The notes beneath the pieces are model-generated. The model was not told the DNA's origin, did not search any database, and saw only the letters and a program-made list of their open reading frames with translations. From Dolichospermum flos-aquae CCAP 1403/13F (GTDB lineage Bacteria; Cyanobacteriota; Cyanobacteriia; Cyanobacteriales; Nostocaceae): DNA of 64,000 nt. Position numbers and translations under genes: made by a program. Positions 9,455 to 19,048 of this stretch are shown in pieces. Location of the stretch: the NCBI RefSeq assembly GCF_012516395.1, contig NZ_CP051206.1, positions 496,001 to 560,000 of the forward strand. The letters run 5' to 3'. Position 1 is the stretch's first letter; the number at the start of each line of letters is the position of its first letter.

Positions 9455-9898
9455 ATGAACACGACACTGTATGAAACCGACTTTAATCTTTGGATAGAAC
9501 AAACTGTTAACCAACTCAAAAATGGACAAATTCAAGACCTAGATATAGAAAACCTAATCGAGGAGGTTCAATCAATGGGGAGCAATGACAAACGGGAAAT
9601 TAAAAGCCGATTAATTGTTTTGATCATGCACCTATTAAAATATAAATATCAACCAAAAAAGAAAACAAAAAGTTGGACTTCAACTATAATAACCCAAAGA
9701 AATGAACTCGAATTAGTCTTAGAAAACAGTCCTAGCTTAAACCCATTCCTCAAAGAAAATATATCCGAGTGCTATCAGAAAGCACGAAAAAACGCCGCAA
9801 GGGAAACAAAACTACCCTTAACCACCTTTCCCCTAGAATGTCCCTTCACCTCAGAGCAAATCATAGACTCCGATTATTTCCCAGACACAAATGCTTAA
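9455..9898 (+). CDS. DUF29 family protein
   Basis: A 147-aa protein with the DUF29 signature: YETDFNLWIEQTVNQLKNGQ, then DLDIENLIEEVQSMGSNDK, then a helix with LIMHLLKYKYQP and a late CYQKARKNAARET segment. DUF29 proteins are abundant in cyanobacteria and uncharacterised, though often near toxin-antitoxin or mobile genes, as here. The start at 9455 is preceded by AGGAGA at a good distance. It follows the RdcB-like gene by about 90 bp on the same strand. Confidence 0.9.
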   Translation: MNTTLYETDFNLWIEQTVNQLKNGQIQDLDIENLIEEVQSMGSNDKREIKSRLIVLIMHLLKYKYQPKKKTKSWTSTIITQRNELELVLENSPSLNPFLKENISECYQKARKNAARETKLPLTTFPLECPFTSEQIIDSDYFPDTNA

Positions 9899-9932
9899 TA
9901 TAAAAGCAGTGCGATCGCCATTTTCCATTAAC

Positions 9933-10274
9933 TTAAAATTCTTGAGAAATAATAATTAAAATGGCTGATTTCAAAGGACTAATTTTAGTTTGAATAATGT
10001 CCCAAATAATCTCATCTTCTAAGGAAAAATAAGCATGAACTAAAATATCTCTCAATCCAGCAATTTTGCGCCATTCAATATGTGGATATTTATTTCTTAT
10101 TTCTGGAGGAATTTGTTTAACTGCTTCCCCAGTCACTGATAAATTTCTAATTACCGCATCAAATCTTAATTCATCAGCAAAAAACCTATTATCATCTAAT
10201 CCTTGAGTATAACGGAGAACTTTATCACAACTAATTAAAATATCATCACAATAAAGTTTTAAACTACGCGACAT
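9933..10274 (-). CDS. hepT: HepT-like ribonuclease toxin (DUF86)
   Basis: A 113-aa protein of the HepT/DUF86 family. The catalytic RX4HXY motif of HepT RNases is present as RDILVHAYF near residue 75. The fold is all-helical, as expected. HepT cleaves RNA and is neutralised by its partner MntA, which adds AMP to the HepT tyrosine. The mntA gene lies upstream on the same strand and overlaps by 11 bp (10264-10274), so the two are co-translated. The system appears complete. Confidence 0.9.
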   Translation of the reverse strand: MSRSLKLYCDDILISCDKVLRYTQGLDDNRFFADELRFDAVIRNLSVTGEAVKQIPPEIRNKYPHIEWRKIAGLRDILVHAYFSLEDEIIWDIIQTKISPLKSAILIIISQEF

Positions 10275-10554
10275 AAATAGCGTCTTTTTCTACAGAACTA
10301 ATAATTTGAGGTTTCAACATTTTTTTAGTTACTAAATCAACAGATAAAGATAAATTATCTTCTAAGAAGAATTTTAAGTCCATATATTGATCAAAGGTAA
10401 CTTTTCCTTGAAATTCTACCAATAAATCAAGATCGCTAGTATTTTTTGCTTCATCTCTTGCATAAGAACCAAATAAAGCTAAGGATATCACACCATAACT
10501 TTTAATCGTGGTTAAGTTTTTTTTCAGGAAGTTGATTAGATATTCTCTATTCAT
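10264..10554 (-). CDS. mntA: MntA-like minimal nucleotidyltransferase antitoxin
   Basis: A 96-aa minimal nucleotidyltransferase. The active-site motif GSX10DXD is visible as GSYARDEAKNTSDLD in the first half; LLVEFQGK follows and a further acidic residue closes the site. MntA acts as antitoxin by AMPylating HepT. It overlaps hepT by 11 bp. A strong palindrome (10613-10645) sits between this gene and the divergent patatin remnant. Confidence 0.9.
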   Translation of the reverse strand: MNREYLINFLKKNLTTIKSYGVISLALFGSYARDEAKNTSDLDLLVEFQGKVTFDQYMDLKFFLEDNLSLSVDLVTKKMLKPQIISSVEKDAIYVA

Positions 10555-10612
10555 GATTATTACCTAATGTGTTTTGTCTGAATTAGGATTTAAGCATTCA
10601 CAGCAATGTTTC

Positions 10613-10645
10613 AGATCCCCGACTTCTCTGAGAAGTCGGGGATCT
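10613..10645. repeat. Perfect hairpin, CCCCGACTTCT family, copy 1
   Basis: AGATCCCCGACTTCT and its exact complement are separated by a 3-base loop. Related hairpins lie at 15448-15476 and 49049-49081. It lies in the divergent region between mntA and the patatin remnant. Confidence 0.9.
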
Positions 10646-10708
10646 TATTCTTGGAATATGTTACAATTTGCGTCATAAAATTAATAGATTAATAATTTAA
10701 ATTATTAC

Positions 10709-11062
10709 ATGAAAGAAGCCAAAATCAAACTCGGATTAGTATTAGCAGGTGGCGGTGCTAAAGGCGCGTACCAATCAGGACAATATTTACATTTTTCACA
10801 GGAAGACGCATCTCTGTGTGATCCTAACCCACTGGATAAATTTTTACGCTACGCCATCAATCCTCAACAATTGCGAGCAGGAATTGAACTCTGGGTAGCC
10901 GCATTTCCTTCAGCACACAATTTTCTACCATCTCCACACAAAGCAGGTCAGATTGTCCCCACAATAGGCAATGCGATCGCGCCAAGAAAGTTTTGCGCGG
11001 CTTCAGGAAACATCAAAGCGATTAAGAGACGATTCACCAATATATTAGTTAAAACTGAATGA
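10709..11062 (+). pseudogene. Patatin-like phospholipase, internally deleted
   Basis: The N-terminus, LGLVLAGGGAKGAYQSG, is the oxyanion-hole glycine motif of patatin-like lipases. Immediately afterwards the family would continue to the GTSIG nucleophile elbow, about 25-30 residues on. Here the sequence jumps to a C-terminal type segment (HFSQEDASLCDPNPLDKFLR, then AGIELWVAAFPSA). Both the catalytic Ser and the DG/A Asp are missing. The frame stays open for 117 aa, but the product cannot be a patatin enzyme. The stop overlaps the next gene start (ATGA). This is an internal deletion, like several others in the window. Confidence 0.8.
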
Positions 11063-11565
11063 TAAAACAGCCTTGGGGTGCGGTACAAATAAACAAGGCG
11101 CTGTGCGCTATTATTTCGGGTGTGGGGATAGGGATGATCTCCTGGGGGTGTAATGCTAATAACTCCCAGCTTCAAGAGACAAGATGGAATATATATAGAA
11201 ATAATCGTTATGGTTTTGAGTTTCCTTATCCGAATACTTGGCAGCAATTAGGAAACCCAGACAACAGTGATGGTATTGCTTTAGTTTCACCAAACAAAAA
11301 AAACGTAGAAATTCGCGCCTATGCAAGTAAGCCTTTATTGAAATTCGCAACTGAAAATCCCCAGCCAGTCCCTAATTTTCGGACTCATCAGGGGTTTTCT
11401 GGGGTATTAGCTGTAGAAGCGGGGGAAAAGGTGACTGTGATTAAATTGACTATTAGCCAAGAGAACTTGGAGTATCACTGGCAAGGACAAAGCGGCAGCA
11501 AAGACTTTCAAAATTATTATCGGCTGTTTTACTACATTGCCCAGGAGTATAAAATTAGTCAATAG
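11059..11565 (+). CDS. PsbP-like/hypothetical lipoprotein
   Basis: A 168-aa protein with an N-terminal hydrophobic segment (CAIISGVGIGMISWGC) ending in a Cys that could be a lipoprotein attachment site. A domain follows that begins YRNNRYGFEFPYPNTWQQ and contains ALVSPNKKNVEIRAYAS. The phrase YGFEFxYPxxW is common to PsbP-like and related extracytoplasmic beta-sandwich proteins. It is probably anchored on the periplasmic or lumenal side of a membrane. The start overlaps the patatin remnant by 4 bp, which may be chance. No specific function is assigned. Confidence 0.6.
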   Translation: MIKQPWGAVQINKALCAIISGVGIGMISWGCNANNSQLQETRWNIYRNNRYGFEFPYPNTWQQLGNPDNSDGIALVSPNKKNVEIRAYASKPLLKFATENPQPVPNFRTHQGFSGVLAVEAGEKVTVIKLTISQENLEYHWQGQSGSKDFQNYYRLFYYIAQEYKISQ

Positions 11566-11597
11566 TCAACTTAACGTAAATTGATGTCCCTTCCAGC

Positions 11598-11793
11598 CAG
11601 GGAATAAATTCCCTGTCTAAAAGCTAAAGTCGGTTAAAACCGACTGTTGGAGCATATTGACACTCTCAGGGAGCCAAGCCGCGCTCGTTTTACGCTTACC
11701 GGATGCTCTTATAAATAGGATAATTTTTGATTTTGAGTTAACCAGAGTGCGTTTTAACGCACTTTAGCTTTTAGACCGGAACTTAAGTTCCGG
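11598..11793. repeat. Multi-hairpin fold-back element, family E, copy 1
   Basis: It contains, in order: the palindrome CAGGGAATAAATTCCCTG (11598-11615), arm GTCTAAAAGCTAAAGT (11615-11630), hairpin AGTCGGTTAAAACCGACT (11628-11645), about 100 bp of spacer, hairpin AGTGCGTTTTAACGCACT (11746-11763), the complementary arm ACTTTAGCTTTTAGAC (11761-11776), and the palindrome CCGGAACTTAAGTTCCGG (11776-11793). The two 16-base arms pair exactly. A copy with the same architecture lies at 61197-61316. It fills most of the 355-bp gap before sqdB. Confidence 0.85.
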
Positions 11794-11908
11794 GCAGGTT
11801 TGTTAAGCCTGACTCGGTGACTCCTGCTGTAATTGATTCCTGTCTTGATCAGAATTTAATGATGAAGAAGGGACACAAAACCTGGTAGATTTAGCTATCA
11901 GCGAGTAA

Positions 11909-13074
<1,166 letters not shown>

Positions 13075-13075
<1 letters not shown>

Positions 13076-13130
13076 GTGACAGGTGACAGGTGACAGGTGA
13101 CAGGTGACAGGTGACAGGTGACAGGTGATA
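13075..13130 (+). repeat. Heptanucleotide STRR (GGTGACA)n
   Basis: Seven perfect GGTGACA units and one imperfect unit, beginning at the last base of the sqdB stop codon. Confidence 0.97.
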
Positions 13131-13193
13131 GAAAGAGCGTAAGAGGCAACAGTAGATTAATTTTCCACTCCTGACTCCTAACTGCGCCCCTAC

Positions 13194-13250
<57 letters not shown>

Positions 13251-13261
13251 TCCTTCTTTTT

Positions 13262-14422
<1,161 letters not shown>

Positions 14423-14424
14423 GA

Positions 14425-14676
14425 GGGCTGGCTTTTTCTCTAAATTTTCCACCTCATTCAATTGCATACAGCCAGGAATTTTTGCACCATTACCAGGCTG
14501 GCCGCAATGCTTATATATTAAGGGATTTTACCCAAGCGATCGCCTGCTTCAAATTAGCTCAAGTCATCGAACCGACAAATCAGGCTGTTCATATCCATTT
14601 AGAACGCGCCTATAAGTACCAGCAAATACCACCACCAAAGTCCTGGGATGGTGTTTGGACAATCATCACGAAGTAG
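14425..14676 (+). pseudogene. Adenylate/guanylate cyclase, C-terminal remnant
   Basis: An open frame running from just after sqdX gives FPPHSIAYSQEFLHHYQAGR, then RDFTQAIACFKLAQVIEPTN, and ends QIPPPKSWDGVWTIITK. A TPR-like helix pair followed by PPPxxWDGVW at the very C-terminus is what I recall from the ends of cyanobacterial class III nucleotide cyclases. No cyclase catalytic domain precedes it; the STRR and sqdX abut directly. It looks like the tail of a gene whose body was lost. Identification rests on this short segment. Confidence 0.55.
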
Positions 14677-14696
14677 TCAGTGGTCAGTTGTCAGTA

Positions 14697-14763
14697 GGGG
14701 CGAAGCATTTGGAAGATAAATTATCGGTCATTGCCAAAAATAGTTCTCCAAATGCTTCGCCCG
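14697..14763 (+). mobile_element. 67-bp MITE, family A, copy 1
   Basis: It starts GGGGCGAAGCATTTGGA and ends TCCAAATGCTTCGCCCG, and is flanked on each side by TA, inside a CAGTTGTCAG-type STRR. Other copies lie at 27561-27627, 45095-45161, 45183-45249 and, inverted, 46909-46975. Confidence 0.9.
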
Positions 14764-14771
14764 TACAGTTG

Positions 14772-15041
14772 TCAGTAGTCAGTTCCTTCTTCAGAACCGT
14801 TACTTTGAAAAGGTTGTTCACCGATTTTCAGTTCTTTCTTTGAGTGCTTTAATTGCTTCCAAAGTAACTTAATTTGATAATAAGCCTCATCTGGTGAGAT
14901 CTTGCCACCTGTTTCTAAATTGCAGATATAACTGACTTTCTGGGCAAATTCCTGTAAGTTCGCATTGAATACCAAGTTTTCTGGTTTTACATGACCATAA
15001 TAGCGACCACGGGGATAGAGAAAATCTTCTTTACTCATCAT
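14772..15041 (-). CDS. Small conserved cyanobacterial protein (DUF7219-like)
   Basis: An 89-aa protein, MMSKEDFLYPRGRYYGHVKP onward, with NLQEFAQKVSYICNLETGGK and a helical LWKQLKHSKKELKIG end. I recognise it as a small, widely conserved cyanobacterial family of unknown role; the DUF number is from memory. The start has GGAG a few bases upstream. The last ten residues run into STRR sequence, so the C-terminus may be non-native. It is transcribed towards the MITE. Confidence 0.75.
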   Translation of the reverse strand: MMSKEDFLYPRGRYYGHVKPENLVFNANLQEFAQKVSYICNLETGGKISPDEAYYQIKLLWKQLKHSKKELKIGEQPFQSNGSEEGTDY

Positions 15042-15447
15042 TCTTTTTTCTCCATTTACTCAACTACTGATACTTTTAACCGAGACATTCCCTGGCATCT
15101 GAGATATTGTGAATGTCCAGTAGAACATTACTAACTGAGTTGATAAAGGTGGTATCCCACATTGCCTTGAGGAAAATCCCCACGGCTCCTCTATTTTTTC
15201 AGAATGGTATGGATAAAATTACTACATCCTGCTGATAGTTTAGCGTGGCTTGATCCCATAAGTAGAGATTGAAGGCAGTTATTCACGTTTAGTTATTCTC
15301 TAATTTATTAAAAACATATTGTATTAAGTTCAATAAGTCATTAATATATTCCTTAAGATAGATTAATATATTCCTTTTTGCAAGACTTGGAAAAATTTTT
15401 TCCTTGCAAGCTCTAATTATAATACATTTAAATTGAAATATAACAAA
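15042..15447. other. Gene-free stretch
   Basis: About 400 bp without a supported ORF, RNA gene or strong hairpin. It is AT-rich towards the right end, with runs such as ATTAATATATTCCTT repeated twice near 15338-15375. Confidence 0.5.
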
Positions 15448-15476
15448 ATTCCCGACTTCTCTAAGAAATCGGGAAT
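15448..15476 (-). terminator. Hairpin downstream of chlM, terminator-like
   Basis: ATTCCCGACTTCT and AGAAATCGGGAAT pair with one mismatch around a 3-base loop. On the minus strand the hairpin is followed by TTTTG and lies 27 bp after the chlM stop. It belongs to the same hairpin family as 10613-10645. Confidence 0.7.
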
Positions 15477-15502
15477 ATGAAGTATCAATTGTAATTTGCC
15501 AC

Positions 15503-16195
15503 CTAAGCAGATGGACGAGTTGCTTCTAATAAACTGGAAAAGTAGAAGCTTGTCCGCGTCATAGCTTGTCTTTGGACTGAAAAGCCATTTTTTCGCAGAA
15601 TTTTGACTACATCAGCTTCACGATGTAAATAAGCGCGAGTGGTTTTACTCGGACCAGGAAAGAAAGTACCGATTTTTTTGAGGATAGTCAGGAAGAAGGT
15701 TTTCGGGGCAAAACTGAGAATGATTCGGTCTGAAGCTAAAGAACATAGATGAGAAATCATTTCATCAGCTTTGTTTTGAGGATAATGAATCAGAACATCT
15801 AGACAGATGACGGTATGATAATTGCCACTCAAAGATTCCAAATCCTGTACCGCAAAAGAGGGATTTACGGTATTGAACAAAGCCATGACAGCCCTATCCT
15901 GGGCTTCTGATACCATTTTAGCGGAAATGTCGCTGGCATAGACCTTAGCACCATCTATAGCCAGAGGAATACTCAGACTACCCACACCACAACCAGCATC
16001 ACAAATTGATAATGATGGTAAATTGTTGTCAGCTTTTAACCAGCCGATGACATTATCCACAGTTTGCTGATGTCCAGTGCGAATATCTAGCTGGACTTTG
16101 TTGACTTCACCATCACCATAGATGCGTTGCCACCGATCAAAACCTGTGGAGTTGAAGTATTCGCGGACTATTGTTTTATCGTCGGCTGCGGTCAT
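15503..16195 (-). CDS. chlM: Mg-protoporphyrin IX methyltransferase (ChlM/BchM)
   Basis: The SAM-dependent methyltransferase that methylates Mg-protoporphyrin IX in chlorophyll synthesis, acting at the plastid-type membrane interface. The conserved start DDKTIVREYFNSTGFDRWQR is followed by the SAM motif CDAGCGVGSLSIPLA and the late LHREADVVKILRKNGF segment. Homologues are about 230 aa and begin a few residues before DDKTIV. The ATG at 16195 (MTAADDKTIV) gives 230 aa and is preferred to the upstream in-frame ATG at 16243, which would add 16 unrelated residues. Neither has a clear Shine-Dalgarno site. Monocistronic. Confidence 0.95.
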   Translation of the reverse strand: MTAADDKTIVREYFNSTGFDRWQRIYGDGEVNKVQLDIRTGHQQTVDNVIGWLKADNNLPSLSICDAGCGVGSLSIPLAIDGAKVYASDISAKMVSEAQDRAVMALFNTVNPSFAVQDLESLSGNYHTVICLDVLIHYPQNKADEMISHLCSLASDRIILSFAPKTFFLTILKKIGTFFPGPSKTTRAYLHREADVVKILRKNGFSVQRQAMTRTSFYFSSLLEATRPSA

Positions 16196-16412
16196 AAACT
16201 CAATTGTTAATTGTTCACAATTACTAAAACTATCATTTGTCATCCCAATTATATGTAGGGCTGCACAGAATCATGAAATCCATGAATTCATCCGTCCTTA
16301 TCTGCGTTTATCTGCGTTTATCTGCGGTCAATTATTCTTGAAATCTGATTCTATGCAGCTTGATCTTAATTTGGTATCAGTGGATTCTCAGCGACAAAAA
16401 TTCCAGCCAGTG

Positions 16413-16910
16413 TTAAATTCTTAAAAACCGACTAGCTAATTTAATCGCGTCAGCAATATCCACATCACCATCACCGTCAGCATCTAGAAATTGATTTAGT
16501 AATGGATTACCACCAGATTGTAAGAAACTCAAGACTAAAGGCACTAAACTTGGTAATAATTGTTGAATTGTATTCACATCTAAGCTAGTACCCTGGGCAG
16601 CATTTTTCGCTACTTCTGCTTGAATATCTGGAGAAAATAAGGTATCTACAGCTTGGGAATCGGCGGAAGTACCGGCAAATTGATTGACTAAATCTTGTAC
16701 AGATTCACTTCCGTCGCTGGTTTGTTTTGCCTGTAAAGATGATTGTACTTGTTTACCAACTACTGATAAAACTGATTGCATGGTGGAAGAGTCTGCACCA
16801 ATGCCATTACCTAATTGTTTCACTGTGGTAGCAATATTTATCAAGTTATCCAAACCACCTGGTTGATTGGAATTGCTAACCGCACCCAGAATTTGATCAA
16901 ACAGTCCCAT
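16413..16910 (-). CDS. DUF937 protein with a C-terminal calcium-binding (dockerin/EF-hand-like) loop
   Basis: A 165-aa protein. The N-terminus MGLFDQILGAVSN and the repeated helical Ser/Gln-rich body (LPSLVPLVLSFLQSGGNPLL) fit DUF937. The C-terminus has DADGDGDVDIADAIKLASRF, a DxDxDGxxxxxD calcium-binding loop of dockerin or EF-hand type. No signal peptide is seen, so it may be cytoplasmic, though related repeats are often extracellular. Its function is unknown. It stands alone between chlM and the histidine kinase. Confidence 0.8.
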   Translation of the reverse strand: MGLFDQILGAVSNSNQPGGLDNLINIATTVKQLGNGIGADSSTMQSVLSVVGKQVQSSLQAKQTSDGSESVQDLVNQFAGTSADSQAVDTLFSPDIQAEVAKNAAQGTSLDVNTIQQLLPSLVPLVLSFLQSGGNPLLNQFLDADGDGDVDIADAIKLASRFLRI

Positions 16911-16997
16911 TAATTTTTTCCTGTTGTTTTTAATATCTCCTAATTATTAATAATACAGCAGAATTGAGCAATCAGGAGTCACCGAATAAAATCAAGA

Positions 16998-18707
16998 TCA
17001 TGATCTTGATGAATGAGAAATTGGGAGAAATATGGTAAATTCTGTACCTTGATTCCAGTCAGAATGAAAAGTAATTTTCCCCTGATGTTTTTTAACGACA
17101 ATTTCATGGGTAATTGCTAAACCTAAACCAGTCCCAACACCTCTGGGTTTAGTGGTGAAAAAGTTTTCAAATATTTTCTGCTGATTTTCTGGAGGAATAC
17201 CTGAACCATTATCTATAATTTTAATTAATACCCAGTCATTTTCTTGCCGTTCAGTAGTTATGTTTATTGCTGGTGAAAATTCAGAATTTTGAGCAGATTT
17301 TTCTTCTATAGCATCAATAGCATTACTTAAAAGATTCATGAAAACTTGATACAATAATCCTGTATAACCGGTTATTTGGGGAATTTCTCCATAGTTTTTG
17401 ATAACGCTAATTTTATTTTTAAGGCGATTATTCAAAATTAATAATGTACTATCTAGACAAAAAGGAATATCTAATAATTGTGATTTATTTTCATCTACAC
17501 GCACAAAATCTTTTAAACTCCGAACAATTTCTTTAGTTCGTTCTGCGCCAATTGTCATAGACTGAAAAAGTTTAGGTATGTCTTCTGCTAAAAATTCTAA
17601 ATCAATTTCTTCCGCTACAGCTTGCACTTGTGGTGGTGCTTGGGGAATTTCTGATTGATATGTTTTCAGAAGTCTGAATAAATCATCAACATATTTGTGT
17701 GCGTGAATTAAATTGCCAGAGATAAAGTTTACAGGATTATTAATTTCATGGGCAATACCAGCTAACATTTGCCCTAAGCTGGACATTTTTTCACTTTGAA
17801 TTAGTTTAGATTGGGATTCAGCTTGTTGTATTTCTAAAAGATGTTTTACTTGTTGAATTAGGAGATTTAAAGAGTTGGCTAAATCACCTATTTCATCTTG
17901 AATATTTATAGATATTTGTAAATCAAAATTTTCTTCATTGGTAACTTTTCGAGCAATATTAGTAACTTCTAAAATCGGTTGAGTAATAATTTTACTGGTG
18001 GATAAAGCGAGAATATTAGCTATTAATATGGAAGTTGCCATACTCACAATAATAATCACATCTTGTACTTTTAATGCGTGATTGTAAGCTAAATTTGCTT
18101 GTTCTTGAGTTTGTTTAATGGTTTCTCTTAGGGTTTCTAAACTGTAAGCGAAGTCAGAAAATTTCTCTACATTTTTAATTTGATATAATTTTAAAATTAA
18201 CTGCTTTATTTCTGAATTTTTATTTGATTGTGCATCCAGTTGAGAAACTTTTTCGACTAATTCTTTGAGTAATTGGATGTAGCTGTTGATATTTCGTTGA
18301 TATTTTTGACTCCAATCGGACAAATTACCATTTTTCTGGATTTGAGTAAAGTTTTGAAATTTAGTAAATTGAATTTCTAATTTATCTATTTCTGTGTTTA
18401 ATTCAGCGATTTCTTTGGGTAACTTGTCTGGTTGATCTAATGTTGCTATAATCTTTTGTTGATGGATGAAAGATCCTAAAATTCCTCTTTGTAAATTATT
18501 GAGTAAAATATCTTCTTTATTGATTAAGATTGTCTTATTTCTAGCTCTTTGAAAATAGCTATTACCTACTAATAACCCTCCAGATGTACCTAAAACTGCT
18601 ATTCCCAGGGAAAGAGTATACCCCAAGACAATTTTTTGTCTGATCCTCAAGGAAGGGAATAATTTTTTTAAAGAGCTAAAATGTTTAAATTCAGAGATAA
18701 AGTTCAT
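16998..18707 (-). CDS. Membrane sensor histidine kinase with HAMP domain
   Basis: A 569-aa kinase. There is one membrane segment near residues 25-50 (KIVLGYTLSLGIAVLGTSGG), a periplasmic helical sensor region to about 210, a second membrane segment (VIIIVSMATSILIANILAL), then HAMP (SKIITQPILEVTNIARKVT) to about 290. The phosphoacceptor helix reads SSLGQMLAGIAHEINNPVNF. The ATPase domain carries the N box (LLSNAIDAIEE), G1 (DNGSGIP) and G2 (GTGLGLAI). No response regulator gene is adjacent, so its target is elsewhere. Start ATG at 18707. Confidence 0.93.
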   Translation of the reverse strand: MNFISEFKHFSSLKKLFPSLRIRQKIVLGYTLSLGIAVLGTSGGLLVGNSYFQRARNKTILINKEDILLNNLQRGILGSFIHQQKIIATLDQPDKLPKEIAELNTEIDKLEIQFTKFQNFTQIQKNGNLSDWSQKYQRNINSYIQLLKELVEKVSQLDAQSNKNSEIKQLILKLYQIKNVEKFSDFAYSLETLRETIKQTQEQANLAYNHALKVQDVIIIVSMATSILIANILALSTSKIITQPILEVTNIARKVTNEENFDLQISINIQDEIGDLANSLNLLIQQVKHLLEIQQAESQSKLIQSEKMSSLGQMLAGIAHEINNPVNFISGNLIHAHKYVDDLFRLLKTYQSEIPQAPPQVQAVAEEIDLEFLAEDIPKLFQSMTIGAERTKEIVRSLKDFVRVDENKSQLLDIPFCLDSTLLILNNRLKNKISVIKNYGEIPQITGYTGLLYQVFMNLLSNAIDAIEEKSAQNSEFSPAINITTERQENDWVLIKIIDNGSGIPPENQQKIFENFFTTKPRGVGTGLGLAITHEIVVKKHQGKITFHSDWNQGTEFTIFLPISHSSRS

Positions 18708-18782
18708 ATTGTGACTCGGCCTTTAACTTTCCCATGAAGTGGGGTGAGACAAAAAATGCGGAATTTAATAGCCGGTCATTAA

Positions 18783-18945
18783 GAGGTTGTTTGAAAAGTA
18801 TTATATCAAACCCGTAATCTCCAAAAACCTAACCCCCCTACCCCCCTTCCCTGCAAGGGAATGGGGGTTTTAAAGCCTCTCCCCTGGTAGGGGAGAGGTT
18901 TGGAGAGGGGTCTGTTTACACATGAAAAACTTTTAAAACATCCTC
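18783..18945 (+). mobile_element. 163-bp MITE, family C, copy 1
   Basis: The ends GAGGTTGTTTGAAAAGT and its imperfect complement (ACTTTTAAAACATCCTC) are flanked by TAA on both sides (18780-18782, 18946-18948). The centre is rich in C/G runs with a CCTCTCCCC...GGGGAGAGG hairpin. A second copy lies at 53617-53778. It occupies most of the 341-bp gap between the histidine kinase and the GTPase; the rest shows nothing. Confidence 0.85.
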
Positions 18946-19048
18946 TAAGGGAACACTGCACACAAACTGAATGTTAGTTTAGCAAAAATTGTGGCTTTTT
19001 ACTTTCTCGCTGAGAAAAACACTGTATAGATCCTAAATTTTATCATTC

